Below are positions 7,901-16,655 of a DNA stretch of 64,000 nucleotides, piece after piece. The stretch lies in NCBI RefSeq assembly GCF_002269125.1, contig NZ_NQKI01000001.1, positions 62,001 to 126,000 on the forward strand, in the 5' to 3' direction. The DNA comes from Pseudomonas lundensis (lineage in GTDB: Bacteria > Pseudomonadota > Gammaproteobacteria > Pseudomonadales > Pseudomonadaceae). A model generated the notes under the pieces. The model was not told the DNA's origin. It worked only from the letters and a program-made list of their open reading frames with translations, and made no database searches. Made by a program: the position numbers and the translations under genes. Every line of letters starts with the position of its first letter. Position 1 is the stretch's first letter.

Positions 7901-10875
7901 GCGGCGTCGAAAAAAACATCGCTGACGGCCAGGCTGCTTTCTTCAACCGCCCCATACAGATCCAGCAAGGCTTCGCACAGCGCATCAACCGGATGCAAGT
8001 CGAGCACATGTGCCAACTCGCCAAAGGTGGTCAACAGGTCCAGCAGCGTGTCGAGCCCTTCGCGCTCATGCGGGTGCTGACGCCAGTGACGCAGCAGGTC
8101 TTCAGCATCAAACAGGGTGTCCATGCCCTGCTCCAGAAACTCCGTGATGCGCTGCGGATCGCGCTGGGGTGCCAGCGCACTGCCAGGCGCATTGAGCAAC
8201 GCATCCAGGCGGTCGGCAATCAAGCATTCGGTGCGCTCAATCAGCGACCGAGCGCCCTGTATTTCGGCCAGCGGATCGACGTCCAATTGCTTCAAGCCAC
8301 GATGCAACAAACCGACGGCTTCCAGCAGCAGCTCGATTTCGTCCAGGTCCAACGCAACATGATGGGCTTTGTACTCACGCACCAGATGGTCCAGCGGTGT
8401 CGCCAGTTCAGCCATGGGCAATACGCCCGCCATGTGCGCGCTGCCTTTGAGCGTATGCACCGCACGTTGCAGATCATCACTGGCATACAGCGGCATGTGG
8501 GCGCTGGCCTGATCGAGGAAGCGGCTCAAGGTGTCGAGGTGGGTTTGCGCTTCCTGACGAAAGATCTCAAGTAATTGCGGGTCAAAGGCCGGACTGTCCT
8601 GCTCGATCAACAGCGGCGAAGGGTCGCCCTTGGACAAGTGATGCGCCTGGGCGGCCAGTGCGTCGACGTCATCGCGCTGACGCTGGTTTCGCTCGGCAAA
8701 CGCGTGAATCAAATCGGGCAGGATCTCCAGCGTGTCTTCCAGCAACTGATGGATCGCCGGCCCCGGCGCCACGCTGCGCTCGATCACACGGTTGAGCAGG
8801 TTTTCGACTGCCCATGCCAACTCGCCCAGCACCAATGCGCGCACCATGCGCCCACTGCCTTTCAAGGTATGAAAGCCGCGTCGCAGCTCGCCCAGTGCAG
8901 TACTGTCCGCCGGGTTGGCGACCCACTGTGGCAAGGCTTCGTGCAGCGCCATCAGCACTTCATCGGTTTCTTCGAGGAAGACCTCCAGCAGCTCTTCGTC
9001 CACCGGCACTTCGTCAACCGGAGGCGGCAACAGGCTGCCGGGGATGTGCTGCGCAGGCGGGTTGAGCGCCGACACCGGGCTGGCCAACACGTCCGCCAAG
9101 CTTTGCACGACGTCCGGGTCTTGCAGTTCTTGCAAGTCTTCCATCACCAGCACTTCGGTGGGGCTGAGGATGTCATCGAGCCGCGGGACATTGCGTTCGG
9201 CCGGGGCATACCCCAGTGCGATCAGGCTGTGCTCGGCATGGTCCAGCACGGCCTCGCCTGCCGCACCGGGGTCCTGGGCCAGACGCTCCAGGTAGTATTC
9301 GATGCTCACCAGTGCGTCGGCAAAGCGGTCGATTTGCAGCGCATCGGGCCGCTCGTGGCCCAGCAGCAAGTGCTCACACAAGTAATCATCACAGGCTTGC
9401 AACAGGCTGGCCGCGCGGTTGAGCGGGATCATCGCCAGCGCCCCGCGAATTTGCGTGAGTAAGCCTGGCACCGCCTGCAACTGCTGACGGTCGTAATCGG
9501 CGGCCAGGTAATCGTTGATCAAGTCTTTGGCTTCGTCGAACACCAGCCGCGCTTCCTTGATCACCAACTGGTGGATTTGCATCAGGTCGGTGGTGGGCAG
9601 CCGGCTTTCTTCGCGCTGCGAAGGCTCGACGCTGCCGACCATCCCGGCCAGCGTGGCTTCGACGTACAGCAGCGCAGCGGCGACGTCCATCAACACCGGG
9701 TCTGTGGGTTCGCGCTGGCCCTGAGCCAGGCTTTGCACCACGGCCAGTTGGTCAATGATCACCTTGCGCGGCTGGCCAAAGCCTAAAACGGCCAGCGTGT
9801 CGGCTATCTGCCGCAGCGGCGCCAACAGATTGCCGAGCTCCGACACGTGGGTGCGGTCGCTGCGCACGAACAAATCGAGGCGCTCCTTGACCCGCACCAG
9901 TTCCTCACACAAGGCAGCCACTACGGAGCGCATGGCATCTCGGTCCGGCCCGGCAAGCCGCGCGCGCTCAGCATCGACCATGGCCGCATCAGGCATGGCT
10001 TCGTCCAGCTCATATAAGGCTTTGAGGCTGAGCATTTTCGGCGTGGGTCGCTCAGCCTTGGCGATGTAAAACAGCAGGCTGGTGACGAGCCTGTCAGAGG
10101 CTGGCTGATTGACCGCTTCGATGCCCTGGGTCTGCAACCGTTGCAGCGGCTTATCGGTTTCTCTGAGCAGGCTGCGCAGCGCAGGGCTATTGGCGACTTT
10201 GCCCTTGAGCATGCCTTCAACCAGCGCCGAGGCTATTTTCCACAGGGCATTGAGGGGCGCGCCCCGGCAGTGCGCTTCCAGTTGCGCAAACACGTCGGCC
10301 AGTTGCTCCAGCTGACTGGGCACGTCATGCCCACGCAGCAACCCCAGCAACGCGCTTTGCAGGGTTTGCCGCCATGCTGAAACCCGCTCGGACAGGTCTT
10401 GCGTCGGCAGTTGGGCCAGCGCCTCGGGCTCCAGCGGCGTCAGCGCCTGCAACGGCGGACTGAACAGGCTGGTTTCCGAAAGCAGGGGCTGGCCACGGGC
10501 GGTGCGCAGGTCGTTAATCAACGGCAAGACCACCAAGGGCCAGTCGCGCCGGGCGCTGTGCACACGGTCCAGATAAAGCGGCAATTGGGTAAAAGCCTGT
10601 TGCAGCACACGCACAGCTTCGTCGAGCTGGCTGACGCGCCGCTGTTGCAGGGCGATCACCAACAGTTCCATCTCTTCGGCCAGCAATGCCGCGCCATAAA
10701 ACTCGACCATCAACAAACTGCCGTGCACTTGATGCACGCACGCAAGGCACTGTGCCAGCGCCTCGGGTGAAGGCTGCAGCGCATAGCCGTCGAGCGCCGT
10801 GCGGGCCAGCTTGAGAGTCTCGCCGATTTCGTCTTTGACCCACTCAAGGGCTACGTAGTCGTGCCGGTCAACCAT
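4936..10875 (-). CDS. chpA: Hybrid chemosensory histidine kinase ChpA (PilL)
   Basis: A 1979-residue CheA-like kinase that phosphorylates PilG and PilH to control pilus extension, retraction and, in P. aeruginosa, cAMP levels. Visible phosphotransfer domains in order: a divergent Hpt (HQVHG, about H48), a domain with Thr in place of His (TQIRGA, about T474), and four canonical Hpts in HTLKG motifs at about H669, H807, H1114 and H1261. Then come a CheA dimerisation region, a kinase domain with N-box HMLRNAVDHGLE (about 1560) and G-box GRGVGMDVV, a CheW-like domain, and a receiver domain with phosphoacceptor about D1908 (LLDIEMP). P. aeruginosa ChpA is about 2470 residues with more transfer domains, so this is a shortened form. 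The ATG at 10875 has GGGAG five bases upstream; a TTG at 10890 is less likely. Confidence 0.93.
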   Translation of the reverse strand: MVDRHDYVALEWVKDEIGETLKLARTALDGYALQPSPEALAQCLACVHQVHGSLLMVEFYGAALLAEEMELLVIALQQRRVSQLDEAVRVLQQAFTQLPLYLDRVHSARRDWPLVVLPLINDLRTARGQPLLSETSLFSPPLQALTPLEPEALAQLPTQDLSERVSAWRQTLQSALLGLLRGHDVPSQLEQLADVFAQLEAHCRGAPLNALWKIASALVEGMLKGKVANSPALRSLLRETDKPLQRLQTQGIEAVNQPASDRLVTSLLFYIAKAERPTPKMLSLKALYELDEAMPDAAMVDAERARLAGPDRDAMRSVVAALCEELVRVKERLDLFVRSDRTHVSELGNLLAPLRQIADTLAVLGFGQPRKVIIDQLAVVQSLAQGQREPTDPVLMDVAAALLYVEATLAGMVGSVEPSQREESRLPTTDLMQIHQLVIKEARLVFDEAKDLINDYLAADYDRQQLQAVPGLLTQIRGALAMIPLNRAASLLQACDDYLCEHLLLGHERPDALQIDRFADALVSIEYYLERLAQDPGAAGEAVLDHAEHSLIALGYAPAERNVPRLDDILSPTEVLVMEDLQELQDPDVVQSLADVLASPVSALNPPAQHIPGSLLPPPVDEVPVDEELLEVFLEETDEVLMALHEALPQWVANPADSTALGELRRGFHTLKGSGRMVRALVLGELAWAVENLLNRVIERSVAPGPAIHQLLEDTLEILPDLIHAFAERNQRQRDDVDALAAQAHHLSKGDPSPLLIEQDSPAFDPQLLEIFRQEAQTHLDTLSRFLDQASAHMPLYASDDLQRAVHTLKGSAHMAGVLPMAELATPLDHLVREYKAHHVALDLDEIELLLEAVGLLHRGLKQLDVDPLAEIQGARSLIERTECLIADRLDALLNAPGSALAPQRDPQRITEFLEQGMDTLFDAEDLLRHWRQHPHEREGLDTLLDLLTTFGELAHVLDLHPVDALCEALLDLYGAVEESSLAVSDVFFDAADHAHEALINMLDQLAAGQEITPQPTLIQTLNQLLQQGLAPEATGLIRRDGSHSLDITELGAATAQLDKSAYEDEADGLDDEIVAIFLEEAVDILESAGQALQRWLSEPESLAPLSALQRDLHTLKGGARMAGVVPVGDLAHELEHLYEGLLDRRASESPALAQLLVRSHQHLALMLEQLQQLQQLQQQQPLREPFELIEAIRSYRQHPPVLTEQPIAEPDTASGGDPELLEIFLEEAFDILESSGAALARWQAEPQSTLEVENLLRDLHTLKGGARMVEITAIGDFAHELETLLEDVSAGVVTPDAELFALLQVCHDRTAQMLDALRSGQPLQSPQDVIERIRGTERSVPQAPQTLAPNKAEAGATALTEGERTGLDTVKVPAELLEDMVNLSGESSMIRGRIEQQINDGHVALNEMQTTLERMRDQLRRLDIETQGRLHNRPHSEAEGLAYDEFDPLEMDRHSQLQQLSRALFESASDLFDLKATLAARNQDAHNLLQKQARVNTQLQEGLMGTRMVPFERVLPRLKRVVRQVASELGKQVEFSVINAEAEIDRNVLERMVAPLEHMLRNAVDHGLEPSEVRHANGKPEQGLITLELSNEGGDVVFDIRDDGAGVPLEAVRRKAIHRGLLDPLNSVSDRDVLQFILQPGFSTAEKITQISGRGVGMDVVHEEVRQLGGSMTLDSVAGQGVHFQIRLPFSVSLNRALMVQCADEQYAIALNTVEGIVRVMPSELEGYYQLNPPLYHYGGQTYELRYLGELLQTVGKPKLAGETHSLPVLLVHCQDMRVALQVDALAGSREIVVKSLGPQFAAVQGLSGATILGDGRVVLILDLLAYIRAHQVRQPLLRAQHEAGGSLEFIPAVRPPLVLVVDDSVTVRKVTSRLLERNGMNVITAKDGVDAMSVLEEHTPDLMLLDIEMPRMDGFEVATHVRNDPRLKDMPIIMITSRTGQKHQNRAMAIGVNDYLGKPYQESVLLERIAYWSTFHA
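7329..7370 (-). repeat. chpA: Short in-frame tandem repeat inside chpA (Leu-Gln-Gln)
   Basis: On the plus strand the unit GTTGCAGCT is repeated about three times after a related CTGCTGTTG stretch. It encodes a run rich in Leu and Gln (LQQLQQLQQLQQQQ) linking two Hpt domains near residue 1170. Each unit is nine bases, so changes in copy number keep the frame and would only alter linker length. Confidence 0.7.
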
Positions 10876-10902
10876 AACGACTCCCGTCAATTTTGCGCCG
10901 CA

Positions 10903-12960
10903 CTACTGAGGCTCACGCGGTTCAGGGGTGTCGGGCAAGGTAAAGCCGGACACCGAACGCCGCAGCTGACTGGCCATCTTGGCCAGGTTGCCAATGCTGT
11001 CGGCGGTGGCGGTCGAGCCGGACGAGGTTTGACTGGTGATTTGCTGGATCACGTTCATGGTCAAGGAAATCTGGCCTGCCGAGGTGGTTTGCTGCTGGGC
11101 GGCATTGGAAATGCTTTGAATCAGTTCCGCGAGGTTTTGCGACACGCCTTCGATCTCTTCCAGTGCCACCCCGGCGTCTTGCGCCAGACGTGCACCGCGC
11201 ACCACTTCGGTGGTGGTTTGCTCCATGGAGATCACGGCTTCGTTGGTGTCAGCCTGAATCGCCCGCACCAGGGTCTCGATTTGCCGCGTGGCTGCCGATG
11301 AACGTTCAGCCAACCGCTGAACTTCGTCGGCTACCACAGCAAAGCCGCGCCCGGCATCCCCGGCCATGGACGCCTGAATCGCCGCGTTCAGCGCCAGAAT
11401 ATTGGTCTGATCGGCAATGTCATCGATCAGGCTGACAATGTCGCCAATCTCCTGAGAAGACTCGCCAAGACGCTTGATGCGCTTGGCAGTGTCCTGAATC
11501 TGGTCCCGGATGTTGTCCATGCCATGAATGGTGTTGTGCACCACTTCATTGCCTTTGTTGGCAATCGCCACCGAGCGTTCGGCCACCGCCGAGGACTCTG
11601 ACGCGTTGGCCGACACTTCATCAATGGAATGGGCCATTTGCTGAATGGCGCCCGACGCTTCGGCAATTTGTTGGGCCTGATGCTCGGAGGCTTCAGCCAG
11701 TTGCATGGCAGTGGCCTGGGTGTCTTGCACCGCGGCCGCCACTTGCCCGGCGGTGAGGTTAATGGTGGCCACCAAATCCCGCAGTTGATCGATCGAGTAG
11801 TTAATCGAGTCAGCGATAGTGCCCGTGAAATCTTCAGTCACTGAAGCCGTGACGGTCAGGTCGCCATCGGCCAGATCGGCAATTTCATCCAGCAAACGCA
11901 TGATCGCGTTTTGGTTGCGGTCGTTCTTCTCGGCGGTTTCGCGCAGTTGACGATTGGTTTCGCGCACCATCACCAACCCGATCAGGATGATCGACGCCAG
12001 CGCCAGCAAGCCCAGTACGTAGCCGCCGATAATGTCCAGCGAGCGGCCGCTGGCAAGGTTTTCAAAGCCGTTGGCCAGCATCGAGGCTTCGTCGAGCAAG
12101 GTCTGCGACAGGCTGAAAATATTGCTCGCGGCTTCGCGCACTTGAAACAACTGCGGCGAGGTTTCGAGAATTTCATCCACCGAGCCCGATACAAACTGAA
12201 ACAGCTCCGAGATTTCCTGCAAGCGGGCGCGGGCGTCTTTGTCTTCGACCTGCGAAATGCGCATGCCCGCGTTGCCTTCGAGCATGCCATTGAGCACTTG
12301 GCCGAAACGGTTGGCGTCACGCCCGAAAGCATCGGCTGCCTGCGCTGCGGTTTCGTCCCCGGCCAGTACGGTATTGACTGCGCCCAGAATCCGCTCGGCC
12401 AGCAGCGACTGACGTTGTGCCACCGCCACCTGACTGGCCGGCGCGCCACGTTGCAACAGAATCTCCACCACTTTTTCGGACTCGACCTGCAACTGCGGCA
12501 CGGTTTCGGCCAGCGTTGCGGCCACTTGGTGCAGCGAGAGTACGGTTTGCTCACTGGCCAAAATAGCATTGGTGTTGCTCAGCAACTGCTCCCAGTCGCG
12601 CTGCACGGCCTGCATTTCTTTGTGTACGGCGGGGGGCGCAGCGGGAAGACCGGTGGCCGGGTCGCCATTTTTCAGGTAGCCCCAGCGCTGGCTGAAGTCG
12701 TTTCGCGCATCGCTCAACAGGCGGAACGCCGCGGCTTTACCGGCAGCTGCCTCAGTAGCGTTTTTGGCAATGCGCTGGGATAGCACGCGCAACTCGCCCG
12801 CGTGGCTAATGTATTGCTTGTCGTAGTTGGACTGGGTGTTGAGGTAAGCAAAGTTGGCGAACAACAGCATGATGAACACGATCAGGGCGATAAATAGCAC
12901 GATGATCTGCGAACGGCTGCGCGACCCTTCCATTGGTTTTGCGTTAGTAGCTGTGGTCAT
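10903..12960 (-). CDS. pilJ: Methyl-accepting chemotaxis protein PilJ
   Basis: A 685-residue receptor of the Pil-Chp system. Residues about 17-43 form the first transmembrane helix, followed by a periplasmic region with the PilJ-type pattern [20 protein letters not shown] (repeated in a weaker second copy), a second membrane helix near residue 320, a HAMP-like linker and a long coiled-coil signalling domain with the hairpin tip [20 protein letters not shown]. In P. aeruginosa PilJ senses pilus-related surface signals at the poles and activates ChpA through PilI. The next gene, chpA, starts only 27 bases after the stop, leaving no room for pilK, which sits here in P. aeruginosa. Confidence 0.95.
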   Translation of the reverse strand: MTTATNAKPMEGSRSRSQIIVLFIALIVFIMLLFANFAYLNTQSNYDKQYISHAGELRVLSQRIAKNATEAAAGKAAAFRLLSDARNDFSQRWGYLKNGDPATGLPAAPPAVHKEMQAVQRDWEQLLSNTNAILASEQTVLSLHQVAATLAETVPQLQVESEKVVEILLQRGAPASQVAVAQRQSLLAERILGAVNTVLAGDETAAQAADAFGRDANRFGQVLNGMLEGNAGMRISQVEDKDARARLQEISELFQFVSGSVDEILETSPQLFQVREAASNIFSLSQTLLDEASMLANGFENLASGRSLDIIGGYVLGLLALASIILIGLVMVRETNRQLRETAEKNDRNQNAIMRLLDEIADLADGDLTVTASVTEDFTGTIADSINYSIDQLRDLVATINLTAGQVAAAVQDTQATAMQLAEASEHQAQQIAEASGAIQQMAHSIDEVSANASESSAVAERSVAIANKGNEVVHNTIHGMDNIRDQIQDTAKRIKRLGESSQEIGDIVSLIDDIADQTNILALNAAIQASMAGDAGRGFAVVADEVQRLAERSSAATRQIETLVRAIQADTNEAVISMEQTTTEVVRGARLAQDAGVALEEIEGVSQNLAELIQSISNAAQQQTTSAGQISLTMNVIQQITSQTSSGSTATADSIGNLAKMASQLRRSVSGFTLPDTPEPREPQ

Positions 12961-13013
12961 CGATCAGGCCCTGACATGCTGTGTTGATGCTCGAAGTAGC
13001 ACTTGCTCACTGT

Positions 13014-13553
13014 TCACGCCGCGACCGCCCGGAATTCGGGCGCTTGCGCCAAGGCAAACGGGCTGAATACCCACCACGCATGCGCGGCGGCGAAATGCCC
13101 TTGAACATAAGGCGCGAAAGGTAAACCGGGGGAAACGGGTGGGTCGGTATCCAGATCTGTCAGGGCAAAGTGCTGCATGCCTAGGACTTCATCGACTTGC
13201 AGGCCGACAAAGATGTCTTCGTACTCCAGCACCAACACCCGGCGCTGTTTGCGCAACGGGGATAACTCGACGCCGAAAAAGCCGCACAGGTCCATGATCG
13301 GCAGCAGTTGCCCACGCAGGTTGGCGACACCTCTGACCCATGGCTTGACGCCAGGCAACAACGTGAAACGCGGCTCATGAAGGATCTCGGCGATTTCCCC
13401 CATTGGCGCTACAAAGCAGTGCTCGCCAATGCGAAAACCGATACCGCTCCAGGTATCCGCCGCTACTGACTCAGCAACAGGCCCCGCCGCCAGCGAGCGA
13501 CAGCGCTGGTCAATATCGAGCAGCAGTTCAAACGCGGTCAGTGAGTCAGGCAT
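13014..13553 (-). CDS. pilI: CheW-like coupling protein PilI
   Basis: A 179-residue single CheW-domain protein (GIGFRIGEHCFVAPMGEIAEIL, then GVANLRGQLLPIMDLCGFFG, the CheW core with its conserved Arg). It couples the PilJ receptor to the ChpA kinase at the inner membrane. It lies between pilH (10-bp gap) and pilJ (53-bp gap) in the conserved pilGHIJ order, so one transcript starting before pilG is likely. Confidence 0.93.
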   Translation of the reverse strand: MPDSLTAFELLLDIDQRCRSLAAGPVAESVAADTWSGIGFRIGEHCFVAPMGEIAEILHEPRFTLLPGVKPWVRGVANLRGQLLPIMDLCGFFGVELSPLRKQRRVLVLEYEDIFVGLQVDEVLGMQHFALTDLDTDPPVSPGLPFAPYVQGHFAAAHAWWVFSPFALAQAPEFRAVAA

Positions 13554-13563
13554 GGCGCAGCCA

Positions 13564-13941
13564 TCACTTGTGCGTGGAGGCTGGCAGGTTTTCTTTGATT
13601 TTTTTGATCAGCGCGTCCTCATCGACCGGCTTGGTCAAATACCCTTTTGCCCCCTGACGCGTGGCCCAGACCATGTCGGTCTCTTGATCCTTGGTGGTCA
13701 CCACAATGACCGGGACCCCTTGGGTTTCCGGGTCTTTGGACAATTGACGCGTGGCCTGGAACCCATTGAGGCCCGGCATCACGATGTCCATCAGGACCAG
13801 ATCAGGGTGTTCCTTACGCGCCAGTGCGACGCCATCAGCGCCATTGACCGCCTTGAGCACTTCATAGCCGTGCTTTTCGAGCAAGCCGCTCAGTTTGTAC
13901 ATTTCAGTCGGCGAGTCATCGACGATCAGAATGCGAGCCAT
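13564..13941 (-). CDS. pilH: CheY-like response regulator PilH
   Basis: A single receiver domain of 125 residues. It begins MARILIVDDSPTEMYKLSGL, has the phosphoacceptor Asp in LVLMDIVMPGLNGFQATRQL, a conserved Thr in IVVTTKD and the Lys in YLTKPVDEDAL, and no output domain. In P. aeruginosa PilH opposes PilG and is tied to pilus retraction. I chose the ATG at 13941, which has GGGGAA six bases upstream and matches the PilH N-terminus; an ATG four codons earlier is also open. Confidence 0.95.
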   Translation of the reverse strand: MARILIVDDSPTEMYKLSGLLEKHGYEVLKAVNGADGVALARKEHPDLVLMDIVMPGLNGFQATRQLSKDPETQGVPVIVVTTKDQETDMVWATRQGAKGYLTKPVDEDALIKKIKENLPASTHK

Positions 13942-13983
13942 GGTGTTCCCCATTTATTAGGTGAGCGGCCTGATGACCGAACA

Positions 13984-14391
13984 TCAGTGAGCGTTTTGTA
14001 CAACCGTGAAACCGGGCACGTGTGCCTTGATAGCGCTGAGCAACTCGTCCTTGCTGAAAGGCTTGGTCAAAAATTGATCAGACCCCACGATTCGTCCTTT
14101 GGCCTTATCGAACAGGCCGTCTTTGGAGGACAGCATGATCACGGGCGTGGACTTGAACGCACGGTGGTTTTTGATCAGTGCACAGGTTTGGTAGCCATCC
14201 AGGCGCGGCATCATGATGTCGACAAAAATGATGTGCGGATGGTGGTCGACAATCCTGGCCAGCGCATCGAAGCCATCAACGGCAGTGATCACCTCGCAAC
14301 CGACGTTTTTGAGCAACGTTTCGGCGGTGCGGCGAATGGTTTTCGAATCGTCAATCACCATCACCTTCAAGGCGCTGGAATGCTTGTCCAT
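13984..14391 (-). CDS. pilG: CheY-like response regulator PilG
   Basis: A receiver-only regulator of 135 residues, the same length as P. aeruginosa PilG. LKVMVIDDSKTIRRTAETLL is near-diagnostic; the phosphoacceptor lies in IIFVDIMMPRLDGYQTCALI and the Lys in FLTKPFSKDEL. Phosphorylated PilG promotes pilus extension and adenylate cyclase CyaB activity in P. aeruginosa. It is the first gene of the minus-strand pil-chp cluster and is divergent from gshB, so the 268 bp between them should hold the promoters of both. Confidence 0.95.
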   Translation of the reverse strand: MDKHSSALKVMVIDDSKTIRRTAETLLKNVGCEVITAVDGFDALARIVDHHPHIIFVDIMMPRLDGYQTCALIKNHRAFKSTPVIMLSSKDGLFDKAKGRIVGSDQFLTKPFSKDELLSAIKAHVPGFTVVQNAH

Positions 14392-14659
14392 ATGTGCTCT
14401 ACCATCGCCACGGCGACCCGTTTTGTTACAACTTTGCGATCCCGTAGCCCAAGTCCTTGGTAGACAAGGGCTGCAGGTGCTGTGCGAGCCTTTTTAGCAC
14501 AGTCTCTACATGCAATCTATCGAACCTCCCGCAGCCTGCCGGCTAAGACGGTTTTTCCTTGACCGAGACCACACTCGGCGCCACTCTGGCGCCACTTTTA
14601 ATTGCCTGCTGATCGCTTTCACAGGATTGTCTTCGCTAACTACTTTTGAGGAATTTGCC
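14392..14659. promoter_or_regulatory. Divergent intergenic region pilG / gshB
   Basis: 268 bp without a convincing gene between two divergent operons. It must contain the start signals for the pil-chp transcript on the minus strand and for gshB on the plus strand. A GAGG lies eight bases before the gshB ATG. I could not place consensus -35/-10 boxes with confidence. Confidence 0.45.
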
Positions 14660-15613
14660 ATGAGCGTTCGAGTCGGGATTGTCATGGACCCCATTGCGAG
14701 CATCTCCTACAAGAAGGACAGCTCGCTGGCCATGTTGCTGGCTGCGCAGGCGCGCGGCTGGACGCTGTTCTATATGGAACAGCAAGACCTGTACCTCACT
14801 GAAGGCAAGGCGCGGGCGCGCATGAAGCCGCTCAAGGTGTTCGCTGACCCGGAAAAATGGTTTGAGCTTGAGGCCGAAACCGACACGGCCCTCAGCGATC
14901 TCGACGTGATCCTGATGCGCAAGGACCCACCGTTCGACATGGAGTTCGTGTACTCCACCTACTTGCTCGAACAGGCCGAGCGTGACGGCGTATTGATCGT
15001 CAACAAGCCGCAAAGCCTGCGCGACTGCAACGAAAAACTGTTCGCCACGCAATTCACCCAATGCACACCGCCGACGGTCGTCAGCCGTCGCGCCGATGTC
15101 CTGCGCGAATTTGCGGCGTTGCACGGTGATGTGATCCTCAAGCCGCTGGACGGCATGGGCGGCACGTCGATTTTCCGTCATCGCGTCGGAGACCCGAACC
15201 TGTCGGTGATTCTCGAAACCCTCACCGCCAATGGCACTCAGCAAATCATGGCGCAAGGCTATTTGCCCGGGATCAAGGACGGCGACAAACGCATCCTGAT
15301 GATCGACGGCGAGCCTGTGCCCTATTGCCTTGCGCGCATTCCGGCCCAAGGCGAGACACGCGGCAATCTGGCCGCCGGTGGTCGCGGCGAAGCCCGCCCG
15401 CTGAGCGACAAGGATCGCTGGATTGCGGAACAGGTCGGCCCGACCCTGCGTGAAAAGGGCTTGTTGTTCGTAGGCCTGGACGTGATCGGTGAGCACCTGA
15501 CCGAAATCAACGTCACCAGCCCGACCTGCATCCGCGAGATCGATAACGCGTTCGGCACCAACATCGGTGCGCTGTTGATGGACGCCATCGAGCGCAAACT
15601 GGCCACTCGCTGA
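14660..15613 (+). CDS. gshB: Glutathione synthetase
   Basis: A 317-residue cytoplasmic ATP-grasp enzyme that joins gamma-glutamylcysteine and glycine in the last step of glutathione synthesis. The N-terminal SVRVGIVMDPIASISYKKDS is highly typical; the ATP-grasp core shows VILKPLDGMGGTSIFR, and the metal/ADP-binding end shows FVGLDVIGEHLTEINVTSPT. Length equals the family norm. The ATG at 14660, with TGAGG upstream, replaces a longer frame whose first 50 residues have no similarity to the family. tonB3 begins 76 bases after the stop. Confidence 0.97.
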   Translation: MSVRVGIVMDPIASISYKKDSSLAMLLAAQARGWTLFYMEQQDLYLTEGKARARMKPLKVFADPEKWFELEAETDTALSDLDVILMRKDPPFDMEFVYSTYLLEQAERDGVLIVNKPQSLRDCNEKLFATQFTQCTPPTVVSRRADVLREFAALHGDVILKPLDGMGGTSIFRHRVGDPNLSVILETLTANGTQQIMAQGYLPGIKDGDKRILMIDGEPVPYCLARIPAQGETRGNLAAGGRGEARPLSDKDRWIAEQVGPTLREKGLLFVGLDVIGEHLTEINVTSPTCIREIDNAFGTNIGALLMDAIERKLATR

Positions 15614-15689
15614 TTTCTATCCGCCAGACACAGACCAACATTGCGTTATCATGCGCAGCCTGTGAAACCCGCGATGTTGGTCTTTTGCC

Positions 15690-16589
15690 ATGACACGTCC
15701 AAGCGACCTGCCCCCTGAACTCACGCACAACCGCGTGCGCGCGGCTGATCGCCTGGGGTTTACGCTGTTTGTCGCGGCACTGATTCATTTGGCGGTGATC
15801 CTCGGCGTCGGGTTCAGCATGAGCGAGCCCAAACAGATCAGCAAAACCCTGGAAATCACCCTGTCCACGTTCAAGAGCGAGAAAGCACCGAAGAAAGCGG
15901 ACTTTCTGGCCCAGGACAATCAGGAAGGCAGCGGCACGCTGGACAAGAAAGCAGTGCCCAAAACCACAGAAGTGGCGCCGTTTCAGGCCAACGAAGTTAA
16001 AAAAGTCACGCCGCCGCCTGCAGCCCGCCCCGAACAGAAGCAGGCAGCCCCCAAGGCCGCCGTCACCACCGTCGCCCCCAAGCCGAAAAAAGCCACGCGC
16101 GAGCCGCAAAAGGTCATCACCGAAGCCGCGCCCAAGGCAAGCATTCCTTCGTTTGACAGCTCCCAACTGTCGAGCGAGATCTCCAGCCTCGAAGCCGAGC
16201 TGGCCAACGAGCAACAGCTCTATGCCAAAAGGCCCAAGATTTACCGCATGAGTGCGGCTTCGACCATGCGCGACAAGGGTGCCTGGTACAAAGAAGACTG
16301 GCGCAAAAAGATTGAGCGCATCGGCAACCTCAACTACCCGGAACAGGCACGCCGCGAAAAAATCTACGGCAAGCTGCGGTTGCTGGTCTCGATCAATCGT
16401 GACGGCTCGCTGCATGAAGTGCTGGTGCTCGAATCCTCCGGCCAGCCGCTGCTGGATCAGGCGGCGCAGCGCATCGTACGCTTGGCCGCGCCGTTTGCAC
16501 CGTTCAGCGGTGACTTGGCCGACATCGACCGTCTCGAAATCATTCGCACCTGGAAATTCGCCCAGGGCGATCGGTTGTCCAGTAATTAA
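15690..16589 (+). CDS. tonB3: TonB-family energy transducer (TonB3 type)
   Basis: A 299-residue envelope protein with an inner-membrane anchor at about residues 22-43 (RLGFTLFVAALIHLAVILGV), a long Lys/Pro/Ala-rich periplasmic spacer, and a C-terminal TonB domain (YPEQARREKIYGKLRLLVSI to IIRTWKFAQGD). TonB proteins carry proton-motive energy from ExbB/ExbD to outer-membrane receptors. This position, after gshB and next to pil genes, is that of P. aeruginosa tonB3, which is needed for twitching motility and pilus assembly. No exbB or exbD lies nearby. Confidence 0.88.
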   Translation: MTRPSDLPPELTHNRVRAADRLGFTLFVAALIHLAVILGVGFSMSEPKQISKTLEITLSTFKSEKAPKKADFLAQDNQEGSGTLDKKAVPKTTEVAPFQANEVKKVTPPPAARPEQKQAAPKAAVTTVAPKPKKATREPQKVITEAAPKASIPSFDSSQLSSEISSLEAELANEQQLYAKRPKIYRMSAASTMRDKGAWYKEDWRKKIERIGNLNYPEQARREKIYGKLRLLVSINRDGSLHEVLVLESSGQPLLDQAAQRIVRLAAPFAPFSGDLADIDRLEIIRTWKFAQGDRLSSN

Positions 16590-16655
16590 TAGCCCGGAAA
16601 ATGGGCGCAATCAGCCAACTTGTCAGTTTCACTTGTCAGCGCCACACTAAGGCTC

